From Sitta carolinensis (lineage: Eukaryota > Chordata > Aves > Passeriformes > Sittidae): DNA of 64,000 nt. Location: NCBI GenBank assembly GCA_032173965.1, contig CM063283.1:81408743-81472742 (forward strand). The letters are read 5' to 3'. The position numbers and the translations under genes were made by a program. Shown one piece after another: positions 52,861 through 63,673 of the stretch; position 1 is the first letter of the stretch, and each line of letters begins with the position of its first letter. The notes below the pieces were generated by a model, which ran no database searches, was not told the origin of the DNA, and saw only the letters and a program-made list of their open reading frames with translations.

Positions 52861-54469
52861 AACATCCACTGTATTACCTATTATGAAGGGTTTTTTTACT
52901 TTTTGCTTTATTTGGCTTTGCTGTTTTTCAGCTACTCTACTAACAGACTTTTTAGACCCTTTTTACGCCAAAGACAAACCATTATGCAATTTACAACTAG
53001 GGCTTTCACTTGGTTCCTTGTTATTATCAAATATCCTGGCATCTAACTACATCCTGGGAACTAACTTTTATGTAGATACCTCAAAAACATAACCATGGCT
53101 TATAATTTCATAACCATTCCAGACAGAACACAGATAACAAATGCATAAATGCAGTCAATGAGACAACGTAAGAGTAAATGAGTCAATGAGAGGAGCTTCT
53201 CAAGACAAGTATTGTATTCTGGGAGAAGAGTGATATGAAATTCCAGGATGCCAGGAGTTAAAGCTTAGACAATCATGTATTGGGAGTATGTTCGGATGAT
53301 TTTGGTGTTTTATATTTATTCTTTTAATTTTCCTCTCCCTTAGAAGTCTTGGTAATTGCTTTCTTGGTAGCTAATATACTCATTTCCCTAGGCAAAGAGG
53401 TCAGAAAATAAACAGAAATAGTTTCCACTCATGTTTCTAAAACCTTTGAAATGTTGGGGTTTTTTTAAAAAGAGGTGTTGCTGATCTTGAAGTACCTGTT
53501 CTGTATAAGACATATCATATTAAAGTCAAATACCTGAGTGTGTTTTATTGTGGCAATCTTTTTGAACACAGGCTTTATTAGAACACATAGCAACATGAGA
53601 AGACAGTAATTGTTAATGCAACATCTAAATTGATTAGGAATGCTGAGAGCCAAGAATGGGTTATCTTGGCAGAGAAAGTATGAGACTAGAAGGCTCTTGT
53701 TTGTATAGTCACTCAAATATCAACTTTGAGTTTTATTTTATTTAGAGTTATTAATGAAATGGACCAAAAAAGCAAGACTATCCTAATAGAAACTGCTACT
53801 AACACAAGGTTGGGGTACATTAATGTCTATGAGGAGATAGAGTAAGTTATGTGTGATTCCCTGGGAACTGTAGTGCCACAGTCCATTTCCCTGTTGGAAT
53901 GGGGTAGAAGATCACACATGTAGGAGCTAAAATAGGCTTAATTATGAACTAGGAGCTCCTCATTTGGAAATCTGTCTGTGAAAGGGAAATTTTGATATAT
54001 TATTTGTCCATACAAATGTCTGTGAAGAGCTCATAAAATGTGACCATGAAAGAGTCAAATGTTACCAGGTAACATTTTCTAGTAGACAGGAAGAAGCACC
54101 AATATCTCTGCAGCAGGGCAATATCACATGTAGCAGAATGTATTTTCCTGAAAAAGAGAAAAGAGAATTAAAAATTCATCCACTCCCAAAGCTGCTGTCA
54201 AAACAATTTTCTAATTGAGATGAGCTATGAAGTGCAGGGACAGAACAAGTTTTATGATCCCAACATTGGCAGTACCGAAGCTAGATTCAAAAACAAGCCT
54301 CTGACTTTACTTTTAAAAAGCAGACCATGGCCACGTGTTTAGAGTGAATTAGTCAACTTATTTCTAGTAGCGATTGTTCTTTGGTTGTTAATTAGGGCGC
54401 TTGCTTGGCTTGCAAGAGCTTGCCTGTAAGCTGTAATGTGTGGTGTGGTGTGGGGATCTGAGCTCTCAG

Positions 54470-54670
54470 AGATCAAAGCGGGAAAGCCACATAAAACAGA
54501 CAGACAGCTCCGCGTCGCTCAGAGCCTCTCCCAACAGCTCCGCGCTGCCCCTCTGCCCAGCTGGCTCTGCTCACCCTGTGTGCACAGGCACCCCACTGCC
54601 TCTGCACCTCTATCAGAGATCTTACCAACCAGAACTTGCACACAGCAACCTCGCTCTGTGAGCTAGCCCT
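54470..54670. promoter_or_regulatory. Candidate CpG-containing promoter or first exon
   Basis: This 200-bp block is clearly GC-richer than its surroundings and holds about seven CpGs ('aagcggg', 'ctccgcgtcgctc', 'ctccgcgctg', 'cctcgctc') in a window where CpG is rare. A TATA-like 'cacataaaacag' lies about 20 to 25 bases before the first CpG cluster on the plus strand. A possible splice donor occurs downstream ('acgggtaacttg', about 54775). These are weak cues; a decayed repeat or chance composition could produce them. No protein is proposed for the overlapping short open frames on either strand. Confidence 0.25.
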
Positions 54671-57393
54671 GAGTATTTGTACGGCTGGAGTTCTTGTAAT
54701 GGCTTTCTCTAGGAGCTGGAATGCCTTTAGGCTACTGTTGGTTCTGGTGGAGGAGAAGGATGTCCTGAGGGATAACGGGTAACTTGTGCCATGAAAAACT
54801 GCAAAGGAAGGAGGATGAAGAGTGAAGGGAAGACAGTCATTTGTGCTCAGATAGTTCCAGAGAATTCTCACTGGGTGATACTAAGAATATATAATGAAAC
54901 GACAAGTTGCTGTACTTTAATAAAATAACCAACAGCTTTCTGATTGACTCACTGTCTTTGATGAAGATCTTCTGAGCTCCCTTCAGTGGTAAACTTCATG
55001 TTTCACAGAGAGCTTCACCCCTTCTGGTGAGCGTTATATGCTCAAAATCAAAACACAGAGTTAACACATTATCTTTTCCTTAGGAGATGTTGAGTTTGAC
55101 AGTCATCAATGTACATTTTCAGAATCTGAATTGCTTGCACTTCTTGGATGGCTAGGATAAAATATATGCTGAGATGTACTCCAGCTGTTCAGGAAATGAT
55201 CCCTTATATTGTTTTATTTGTAAGGAAAATGCTATCACTAGGAAAAAACCCACCACAAGAAAAGTCTTCCAGTACAGAATTTTAATCAATAAAATAATGG
55301 AGAGATAGACTGATCGAATCTCAGTCTGTCTTAACTTTTTACATCACAAAAAATGAATTAAAATTATCTTTAAAATTAGGTATAAAAATCCCTACAAACC
55401 TCTGTGACAAAATGGGAAGGTGAAAGGAATATTTTTCATCCTGTTGCACATAAGCTGCTGTACCAGCATTTCAGATCTCAACAGAGATCTGTCTTACTGT
55501 AGTTTAATGCATTTCTAAAAATATATCTTTTCATGGATCATCGATTTCCAATTCCCTTCCTTCGACTGTGAAGAAGTAAGGAAAACTATATTCTAGAAAA
55601 ACCTTGTTTTGATTTAGGAGCTTTTTTTTACATACTGCTTTGGGCATGAAGAAATTTTTTTTTTTTTTACTCTCTCTGCTCATTTTCCCCCTTGTCACAG
55701 AAAGAATTTTAAAGTTCTTTCTGACTCATCACTATTCTTCCTAGAGATGGGATCCTGTCTTCCTTAAACCTGCAGCACAATAGCAAATGTACCACTCTTC
55801 CAACATCAGATGAAATCTAGCAAAGGCATGAATGTCTTTGCCAACTCAGTGAACTTTCAAATATGACATTTCCAGAGCAAATCATAATCAGCAGAGTTAG
55901 ACCACTCACATCTTGAAGTCCTCTGGAAAAATTCTTGAGGGTGCTTCTCAGCTGTCTGTGTGGGATTGAGTCACTGCATTACACTAAGGGCAATCTATGC
56001 ACATTGACTGAAGATGTTTTTGGGATACAGGCAAAACCAGAGGGAAGGAGGCAGATAGCTGTTTGAAACAATGAGTGAGAAACCTGTCACTCTGTGGGCA
56101 TATTAATTTCATTAATTTCCTTTGAAGTATTTGGTTAGGAAAAACAAATTAATTAACACATGAGGAAATCAATTTAATACAGTTTGTTTCACTATGTGCT
56201 GTCAAAATAAACATTCTACTTGACACATGCCTATGAAATCACTCAGATTATAACCCAATTTACTTCCATGGAAAAAGGATCAGACCCTATATGTTTCTAC
56301 TAATGATTACTTCAGTTCTTCTATGCTCAGAGAGGTTTCCCATTTCCAGAACTACTAATTTATATTTATTTTGCCATAATTTATTTCACCAGTGAGAAGC
56401 TGTAACTACCTTTAGGAGATACAAGGAACAGACCTTGCGCTAGAAGAAGGACATGAGATAATACATACCAAAATGATAAGATTTAACTTGAAACTGTTAC
56501 AATAAACTAGAGTAAAAATAAACTATTCATATTAGATCGTAAGTTTTCACTGGTTTGCCTTAATTTTTTCACTGCCTCTTCTTTGTCAGACTAGTGTTGA
56601 CTGTTAAAGTAAGTCTTGAAGAAATGAATCAATGGGCAAAACATAGAGATGGAAATAGGAGGGCAGCATGTATTCACTTACCTTATAGATCAGGAATTTG
56701 ATAAGTATTCACCAATTATGGCCATCCTGATCATGCTTTCCATTGGTAAACTGTACAAAATGTACATATACCTATCAGAAAAGACAATTAATTCATCATT
56801 GAAATACAGCAGTTAGACTCACTTCATTAGCAGCATAACAGAATTTTGTAATTTTCTTATGAAAGCCTTTGAGATGGAAATGAGCAACAATGTGAAACAT
56901 CACAGGAAATTTGATATATACAATTCAAGTGTTTAGATTAGAATCTGGCAAGACAGTATAAGACCACATACACAAAAATAACTCTGTCCAAAGAACAATA
57001 ACTGAATTTTGAAAAAATGATAGCTACAGAAGAAACTTTTAAAGCTATGGGTAAACCATTCAGGCTCTATCGCCATGGTTTACAGTTTTGCCTTAAAATT
57101 TGACTTGATTTCTAAAGTAATTATTTATTAATATTTTTTCATTAAATGATATGCTTTTTGCCATTACATTTACAAACATTTTGCAACATTTATTTACTAT
57201 TCAACAAAGAAATGAACTAAGATAAAGTAAACTAAAAACTTGATAAATGCCACTTCAAAGAATTCGAGAGACCAAGACCTGAAACTTTCCATAGAATAAA
57301 TTGTAGTGGGTGAGGTCTTACTCCTCCAGAGTTTTGGCATAAAACAAAATGAATGAGAACTTACTGTTTGGTGTGTCCTCTTGCGGATTCCTC

Positions 57394-57475
57394 CGTACAA
57401 GAGACACATCAGCATACTGGAGAGATTCAACAAAGGGCTACCAAGGTGATTTAAAGACTGAAACACCTTCCCTAT
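57394..57475 (+). mobile_element. CR1 LINE, left part, split by LTR
   Basis: The wording 'acaagagacacatcagcata', 'ctggagagattcaacaaagg' and 'gactgaaacaccttccctat' matches the end of the CR1 ORF2 region in + orientation. It stops at 57475, where the LTR begins. The next expected CR1 words resume at 58118 on the other side of the LTR. The left edge is the 5' truncation point and is approximate. Confidence 0.8.
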
Positions 57476-58117
57476 TCTCAGGGTTTCTTTTGGTCAAGAT
57501 GACTTTGAGACATATTAAAAGTTTTTGTTTCTCAACCCAGCTGTCGAAGAATGAGTCAGAAGTCTTCAGCTGATGCTTTCAAGGTTGTTTTATTGTTTCT
57601 TATCTAATACATTTTCTGTCTGGCTTGTTGGGGTCTTTTCAGCAGGTCAGCCTGAGGCACACTGCCCTCCCTTGAGGCAGGCGCTGTTTTTTATACTACA
57701 AATTACATGTTAGTTATTTACAGTTATGATTCAATGTTTATCAGTTATGTTAGACAGTTACATTCTACTCTAATTTAATTCTCAAGTGCTAACATCACCA
57801 AGAAGATGGAGGTTAGGAAGAAGAAGGAAGGAGGACAGGACAAAGCCTAAATCTCTCTATTTTACTTTTTAACTCTCATGGTAAAAATCCCCAAAATTTC
57901 TCTTTTCACTCTACAACTACTACTATTATGCTATCTAAACTTTTGTGACTTTTAATTCTTCATTCAAAGGCGGTAATTTGTTCCACGGGTCAAACTTAAA
58001 GCCACAGGAGTCTTTGGCTGCCTGCCAGGATCTCCAACCTCCCTGCCAGGGCTTTAGAGCCCCTGGCCGGAGCATGGATAATCCAGGACTGTCAGAGAGA
58101 CATCCTGGGTTCTGACA
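57476..58117 (-). mobile_element. Solo LTR, minus strand, nested in CR1, CCTAT target duplication
   Basis: On the minus strand the element opens 'tgtcagaacccaggatgtct' and closes 'aaagaaaccctgaga'. The ends form TGTCAG and CTGAGA, one base short of a perfect inverted repeat. A TATA box ('gtagtataaaaaacag', about 57685-57698) is followed about 100 bases on by a polyadenylation signal (minus AATAAA, 57589-57594). CCTAT occurs at 57471-57475 and again at 58118-58122, and the CR1 reads continuously if the LTR and one CCTAT are removed. This fixes both edges and shows that the LTR is younger than the CR1. No internal retroviral region is present, so it is a solo LTR. It is of the same family as the LTR starting at 63674. 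Confidence 0.92.
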
Positions 58118-58462
58118 CCTATAAGGTGACTGAGAGAGCTGGAACTGCTCAGCCTGGCAAAAAGAAGGCTCAGAGGGAAGCTTAAAGGAAATTAATACCT
58201 AAAGGAAAGGTGCAAAGGTAACAGAGCAGGCCTTTTCAGAGTAGAGTCCCAGAGGCAACATGCACAAAGCAAAACAAGGCAGGTTCTTTCTAAACGTCAG
58301 GAAACTCTTGTTTACCGTGTGGGTCTCCTTCCTTCAAGACATTAAAAAACTGTCTGGAAATGATCCTGAACAAATGGATCTGGGTGTCTCTGCTTGAGGA
58401 GGGGGACTGGACAAGATGGTCTTCAGAGGTCCCTTCCAACCTCAACCCTTTATGATTTTATG
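58118..58462 (+). mobile_element. CR1 LINE, right part with 3' end
   Basis: It continues the CR1 from before the LTR: 'aaggtgactgagagagctgg', 'aactgctcagcctggc', 'aggaaactcttgtttaccg', 'gacaagatggtcttcagagg', 'cccttccaacctcaaccc', ending with the terminal 'tatgattttatg'. It is the 3' part of a 5'-truncated copy, about 430 bp in total with the left part. No open frame survives. Confidence 0.92.
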
Positions 58463-60271
58463 ACTGGTGTCCAAAAACATGTAAAACACAGGTAAAACCA
58501 TGAAACTTGACATTATAATAGTTCGTTATAGAATGTGTTGAGTCAGATAATATAATTCTGAGTCAGACTTTAGGAAGTGTCAAAACACTTTAGAACAGTG
58601 TCAGAAAAAAAGGAGTATAAAAATGAGGCACTAATGCGGACAAACTATAAATGAGAATAGTTCCTGGATCCTCATACTGAGTTCCTTCTGGTACAAAATC
58701 AGGCTAAACTGACTTTATGTCTGACATGCCAAAATAGGTCCAGTACCCATCTCTACACATCTGGTGCTTAAGATAAGTACAGCATGTTCCTTCAAATGGC
58801 AAAAATAAGAGTAACAAGATCCAGAAAAGAGTTTTTCCATTTATCTGTTAACTGAAGACCTTACTGAATATGTATATGAATATGTAATGAATATACTGAA
58901 TACTGATATGTTTTAGTCTCATGCACCTAAAACATATAAACACAATCACAGCATCAAAAAAATGAAGATTTTTTTCTTTCAAAGAAAAAATATTGGTGTT
59001 ATAGCTCATTTATTTAATACAAAACAATGGTTTGAATATTTTGAAAGTGAAAAACTTGAATCTATCAGAATCCTTAATTTGGGCAGCTGTCACCAGGGAA
59101 GTTTGTCACCAAGATAGCCTGAATGAAGGCACTTTTCAAGCCTTCTGTTGAAACTCAGGCTATTGTGTGAAGAATACAATGAAAATGACAACTGAAAATA
59201 ACCAAGGAATTCAAGTTGGATGTCCATGGTGCAGATATGTCTATATGGATGAGGTAGCTAAGTCAATGAAGCCTAGGGAGCTCTCCAGCTGACCATGTGT
59301 ATGTTTTCATGATTCAAATAGGATTCAAATTCAAAGGATGTCCCCTGGGTTTAATGAGATTCAATAGCCTGGTATTTCATTTTCCCCTTAAGATTTTTAG
59401 TTTCAGACCTTCTCCTCATTTATACTCCTTCTCCTCATTTAAACTATAACAGAGAAAAAGTTCATACATATGCAAATTCTCCACAGACACCCTTATTTAC
59501 AATTAATAGGATTTAATGAAGAGAAAAAGGGGAAAGGCTATGAGAGAATAAGTACACAAGAATAATTACATGAATATATGATGTACATCACTTCTCAGGG
59601 AGGGCAACTGACACAGAGTAGCTCTCCTGCACAATTCTGTGATCACAGAGAAAATGAATCACTTAGTGCCTTTGACTCACGGGTCTACAATTCCACCAAG
59701 AAAGGAGGATTCAGCAGGGATCTGAAGCAGAATTAGGGAGTACCTGGTATGCAGAAGAGAAATTTTACATGAAAAGTAGCATGAAAAAATGTGAAGGGTC
59801 TTTGTGAAGACAAGCAGAGGTCTGGCTGGTCAGGGTGATATTATCAATTGTGAACAGTCCTTGTTCCCCTATGAAAATAATTTCTTCTTCCACTGCAGTG
59901 AACAACAAACCTAACTTTTTTCAGTTTTAAGCAAAAGAAAAGTAAATAGTGGAGGTTTAGTGTATTCAAAGAGACAGAAGGGGCAGGGAATATTAGGTTC
60001 TCCAACCACTTAGAGGTTCACTGTCACTCACACTCCCCTTTTGATTAATATCAGCTGAAGAACACGACATGCAATTGCTGCTGCTGGTACTAAGACGTTA
60101 TATGAGTTAACACAGCAGGAAAAGTAGCCTGGTTTGTCAAGAAGATAACCTGAAATTAGAGGCAGGGAGTAAGAGGGCAGCGCTTGAATTTGGAGCACAG
60201 AAAAGGTAATATTGTCTGATTGCAGGATAATGTCTTAGCTCTAATGTGCCTCTCCAAGTTGTTAATGGGTT
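58463..60271. other. Unique AT-rich stretch, no gene recognised
   Basis: About 1.8 kb of noncoding DNA with a 19-bp tandem duplication at 59408-59445. Nothing else is recognised. Confidence 0.6.
59408..59445. repeat. 19-bp tandem duplication
   Basis: 'ccttctcctcatttatact' at 59408-59426 is repeated at 59427-59445 with one T-to-A difference. Confidence 0.93.
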
Positions 60272-60375
60272 CATTGATTCTTAGGCTAGAGAGGACCATT
60301 AGATCCTCTAGTCTCACTGGATACAAAGCACTGTCTACAGAATCTTCCAGAAAGAAGTCAAGTCTGATTTTGAAG
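60272..60375 (-). mobile_element. Old CR1-type LINE 3' fragment, minus strand
   Basis: The plus strand reads 'cattgattcttaggctagag', 'aggaccattagatcctctag' and 'tctcactggatacaaagcac'. This fits the reversed 3' end of an older CR1 subfamily with the 'gaccattagatcatctagtc' wording. It is more diverged than the other CR1 copies in the window, so probably an older insertion. The right edge is approximate. Confidence 0.65.
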
Positions 60376-61890
60376 GTAATGTGATCCAATTGCTGTCCTT
60401 AGAGTTTGCTTCAGTTGTTAATCATGCTAATGCAAATCTAGAAATGAGCCTACCACTACTCAGTAGGGCTGCTGATTCTTTCTATGCCTTTCGTTTCTAT
60501 GTGGGGAGTTCTCTTTGCCTATTTTTTTTTTTTTTTTACTTTATGAAACATTGATTTAATAGAATTAATTCAGCTTGCAGTGTTGTCTTTTTAGATGCCT
60601 GATATTGACTACCTCTGAAGGGCATCATTTAGACTTACATTCTGTATTTCCCTGGTTTTGCAAATCTCTTCTATAGGATTATGGCAGCTCTCTGTTGGAG
60701 GCTGTCAAGAAAGGAAACATTGAGAGTGGCACTCATTTGATTTAACTCTGTCTACATATGAGCTACACTCCCTTCAAAGTCAGTATAAAGAAAGTGGCAA
60801 TTTTCTATGCAATTCATCTAACCTGTCTTAAATATCTCTCGAATATATTTGAAAAAATCCCTTCATTTACTCTAAGGGGAACCAAGGTTACGTTACTCAA
60901 ATATAGACGTAAGATTTCAGACAGATGAGTCTGGCTGCAAGTAATTGACCCTGGTTAACTTTCTTTGCCTATTTTCCTCACCTTGAGGGCATACAATTAT
61001 GTTCTGGGAGGAAAGGAAAATGAAATAAAAGATCATAGTAGGAGGTGTTAAATTCTGGCATCCCTTGAAGTATGATGTCTTTGAAATTTATTTCTTTCCC
61101 TATTCTGACTTTTTAATAAAAAATGTTATAACCTTTGTGCCTCTAAAAAATATCAAGCATATAACTTTTCTATGTTATAATCTTGGGAAAAGAAAGGGTG
61201 GGGATGATGCTAACTTCCTTTGCTGAATATTGTTTAATTTCAGATTTTGCACATCCTGCACCGCATGGCTCAGTCCCCAGTTCATTCTGAGCTCCTAGAA
61301 ACAGTAATGAATGTTGTGTTCAGCAGAAGGTGAGAAAAGACTTTGTAATTTATTTGATCCAGGATACAAGTTGAGTTCCCCATTTAAATAACTGTGCCTC
61401 TGATTTGTTTCAGATTTTAACTCCATGACAGACAGAGAAAAATAAAACTGTCCTGGAGAAAGTATCCTTTTTATGGATGTTAAAATTCTCTTGAACTGGA
61501 ACTTTAAATAGCCAATTAGCCATATGTATTGAGAATTTACCAGACACAAATATTCCCACGTTAGATCAGAGTTCAGTCACCACATGTGCTCCAAAAGACG
61601 TAAAATATTTTAACATTTTCTTTAGCACTGGTTTGTTGCGGGGTTTTTTGACCACAGTGTGCTATATGGAAAATAAAATAATAAACAAACAGATGTTGCT
61701 TGGTTTTTGGCACTTACCAAAGTCACCAGTAACTCACTTCCAGAAGGTTAGAGCATAGGAATAAGAGTGATGTTTTCTGTAATGTGCTCACTATATTTTA
61801 GACAAAGTTTTACTCATTACAAGCTGTTTACTGGTTTCAGCAGACATGATGGCAGAAAATTAGCAGTCAGAACACTCAGATCTGTGTAAA
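60376..61890. other. Unique AT-rich stretch, no gene recognised
   Basis: About 1.5 kb of noncoding DNA with a 16-T run at 60522-60537. It ends with GTAAA (61886-61890), the left target duplication of the following LTR. Confidence 0.6.
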
Positions 61891-63291
61891 TGTCATGATT
61901 TGACCAGCCCACAGAAGTGAGCTGGCTGGGTTTGAGATTAGCATTTTATTGGACCAATGGGAAAGCATTTTCTCGTTCTTATTCCCTTTGGAAGCAGCCC
62001 GGGCAGGTCTCTTTCCTCCCGGCTGTCAGAGCACACCCTCTGCCCTCTCTGCCCTGGGCTGAGTGGGGCAGGGGGAGGCCCGCGGGCCAGGCAGGGACAG
62101 CTGATTTTGGGAACATCTGCGGCACAGAGTCTGCTCTGCTGCTGGCCCAGCTGAACCTGCCTTGGCTGGCTGGGGAGAGGGGGGGGGAGGCACGATGATG
62201 CAGGCTGGAACACCTGATGAGACCAAAGGGGTGGAAAAGGAAGTTTGGGAATCTGTCCAACTTTCCCTCCTGGCTGCAGGCGACCAGTGAGCGCTGCCTT
62301 TGGGCCTGGACCCTCCGAGAGATGCCACCCCCAGCACAGCTGTGAAATCTGACACCATGGACTGCCATAGCTGGACACTGTCTCTTGTTAACTCTTTCAG
62401 TGCATCAGTGCACAGATGGGACCTGGAAAGCCTCCATCCTCTCTCCAGTGAGAGAAAATTAGAATGCAGATGTGTAAAGACCACATGAGATATCAAAGTC
62501 AGTCCAGAAGGAGTGAAAGTCCAGGTGGAAGGAGTGTGGGAAGTTGCTTTTGAGCTGTAAAATACTCTTGTGAGCTATGGTGGTTGGTTATAACGTATTG
62601 AAATGTTTCCTTTAAACCATAAAGAAGTATGGGGGAGATAAAAGAGCTCAAATTGTAGACCTGAGCAAAGGAGTGAAATGTTGAGGGGACTGTTGATTTC
62701 ATGAGAAGTTGAACAGAGAGATGAAGTGATAAAGACTCTTTGCCCTCGAAGAAGTGAACCTCTGTTCCTTGGAGGTGAAAGTGGTCCCAAAGACAAAGAG
62801 AACCTTTGTTTTCAACATGTTATCTTTAAAATGAGACCCCATACATCAATGTGGCCCAGAGACACAATTGTGAACATGGGAGGAGTTTCATGAACACCAA
62901 AGATCTGGGCAGTTTCTGTTCATGAAGAATGGATCTATGAGAGAACTCTTTTCTTGTGGGGAAATTGACCCTAGTAAATGAGAGGTGCTTCCCTCCCTAA
63001 GTGAACTGAAGAAAGACTGTTTTAGAGGTGGAAAACTGACTGAGATTTCTGGGTGTTGTTTTCTTTACATTGTCAATTGGGAGAAAAGAAGGTGTGGGGA
63101 GGGAGGAAGAGTGTTTTGAAGGTTTCATCCTCATTCTTGTTAGTTTTTCTTTCTTTTGGTGTTAGTTAATAAAGTCTTATTACTTTTAAGCTTAAACCTG
63201 CTTTACTCTTGATTGGAATCTTTGAAATTGGTAAAATCAAACCAAAACAGAAATTGGTGTTTCTGCCCAGTTTCAAATTGAAACCACAACA
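61891..63291 (+). mobile_element. Solo LTR, + strand, 1.4 kb, with GTAAA target duplication
   Basis: The element opens 'tgtcatgatttgaccagccc' and closes 'ttgaaaccacaaca'. GTAAA lies immediately before it (61886-61890) and immediately after it (63292-63296), an exact 5-bp target duplication that fixes both edges. A polyadenylation signal sits at 63168-63173 ('gttaataaagtcttatta'), about 120 bases before the 3' end. The 5' third (62000-62340) is GC-rich and gives rise to several open frames on both strands (up to 156 codons) that are not genes. TGTCATG-type LTRs ending in CACAACA are known to me from many birds. No internal retroviral sequence or second LTR is present. At about 1,400 bp it is much longer than the other LTRs here, so it may hold an inserted or internally duplicated segment. 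Confidence 0.9.
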
Positions 63292-63296
63292 GTAAA

Positions 63297-63445
63297 CTAA
63301 GTCTGGACTTCTACAAAATCCCTGCACTTTTTAGTTTTAAAAAAATCACAATCACTTTTTTTTCATGACATTTGCAGATATCACTGTTTAACTTGAACAT
63401 TTTGTCCAGATTTAGGTGGCCTATGTTTTATGTCTATCAGGACTT
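63297..63445. other. Short unique spacer
   Basis: About 150 bp of AT-rich sequence between the solo LTR and the next CR1. Nothing is recognised. Confidence 0.6.
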
Positions 63446-63673
63446 AGAGTCTTAGAATAATAGAACAGTTTGGGCTGGAGAGGACCTATGGTCAGAAATA
63501 CCTTTCATTAGATGATGCCCAGATCCCCATCCTGGCCTTGAACACTTTCAAGGATGGGGCGTCCATGATGTCACTGTGCAACTTGCTTGAGTGTCTCATC
63601 ACCCTTATAATAAGAAAATTCTTCTTTATGTCCAAAAAAAAATCTGTCCTCTTTCACTTTATAGCTGTTATCC
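63446..63673 (-). mobile_element. CR1 LINE 3' end, minus strand, interrupted by LTR
   Basis: Plus-strand wording 'gaataatagaacagtttggg', 'ctggagaggacctatggtc', 'catcctggccttgaacactt', 'tcaaggatggggcgtccatg', 'aacttgcttgagtgtctcat' and 'aagaaaattcttctttatg' is the reverse complement of the CR1 3' region. It stops at 63673 inside a recognisable CR1 word ('tatagctgttatcc'), where an LTR begins. The rest of the CR1, if kept, should resume beyond the window. Confidence 0.9.

Larger units (their letters stand above)
48379..57390. other. Long AT-rich unique stretch, no gene recognised
   Basis: About 9 kb of noncoding DNA. It includes a G/T-rich tract at 52799-52860, a 14-T run at 55655-55668, a CpG-containing block at 54470-54670 and a homeodomain-site-like cluster at 56100-56180. 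No coding exon is supported. Confidence 0.6.

Noticed and set aside
54473..54871. 132-codon minus-strand frame across the CpG block
   Set aside because: Open-frame length is explained by the local GC rise (few stop codons); no domain is seen.
61938..62496. Overlapping open frames of 129-156 codons on both strands
   Set aside because: They lie within the GC-rich 5' third of a solo LTR bounded by GTAAA duplications, so they are chance frames in U3.
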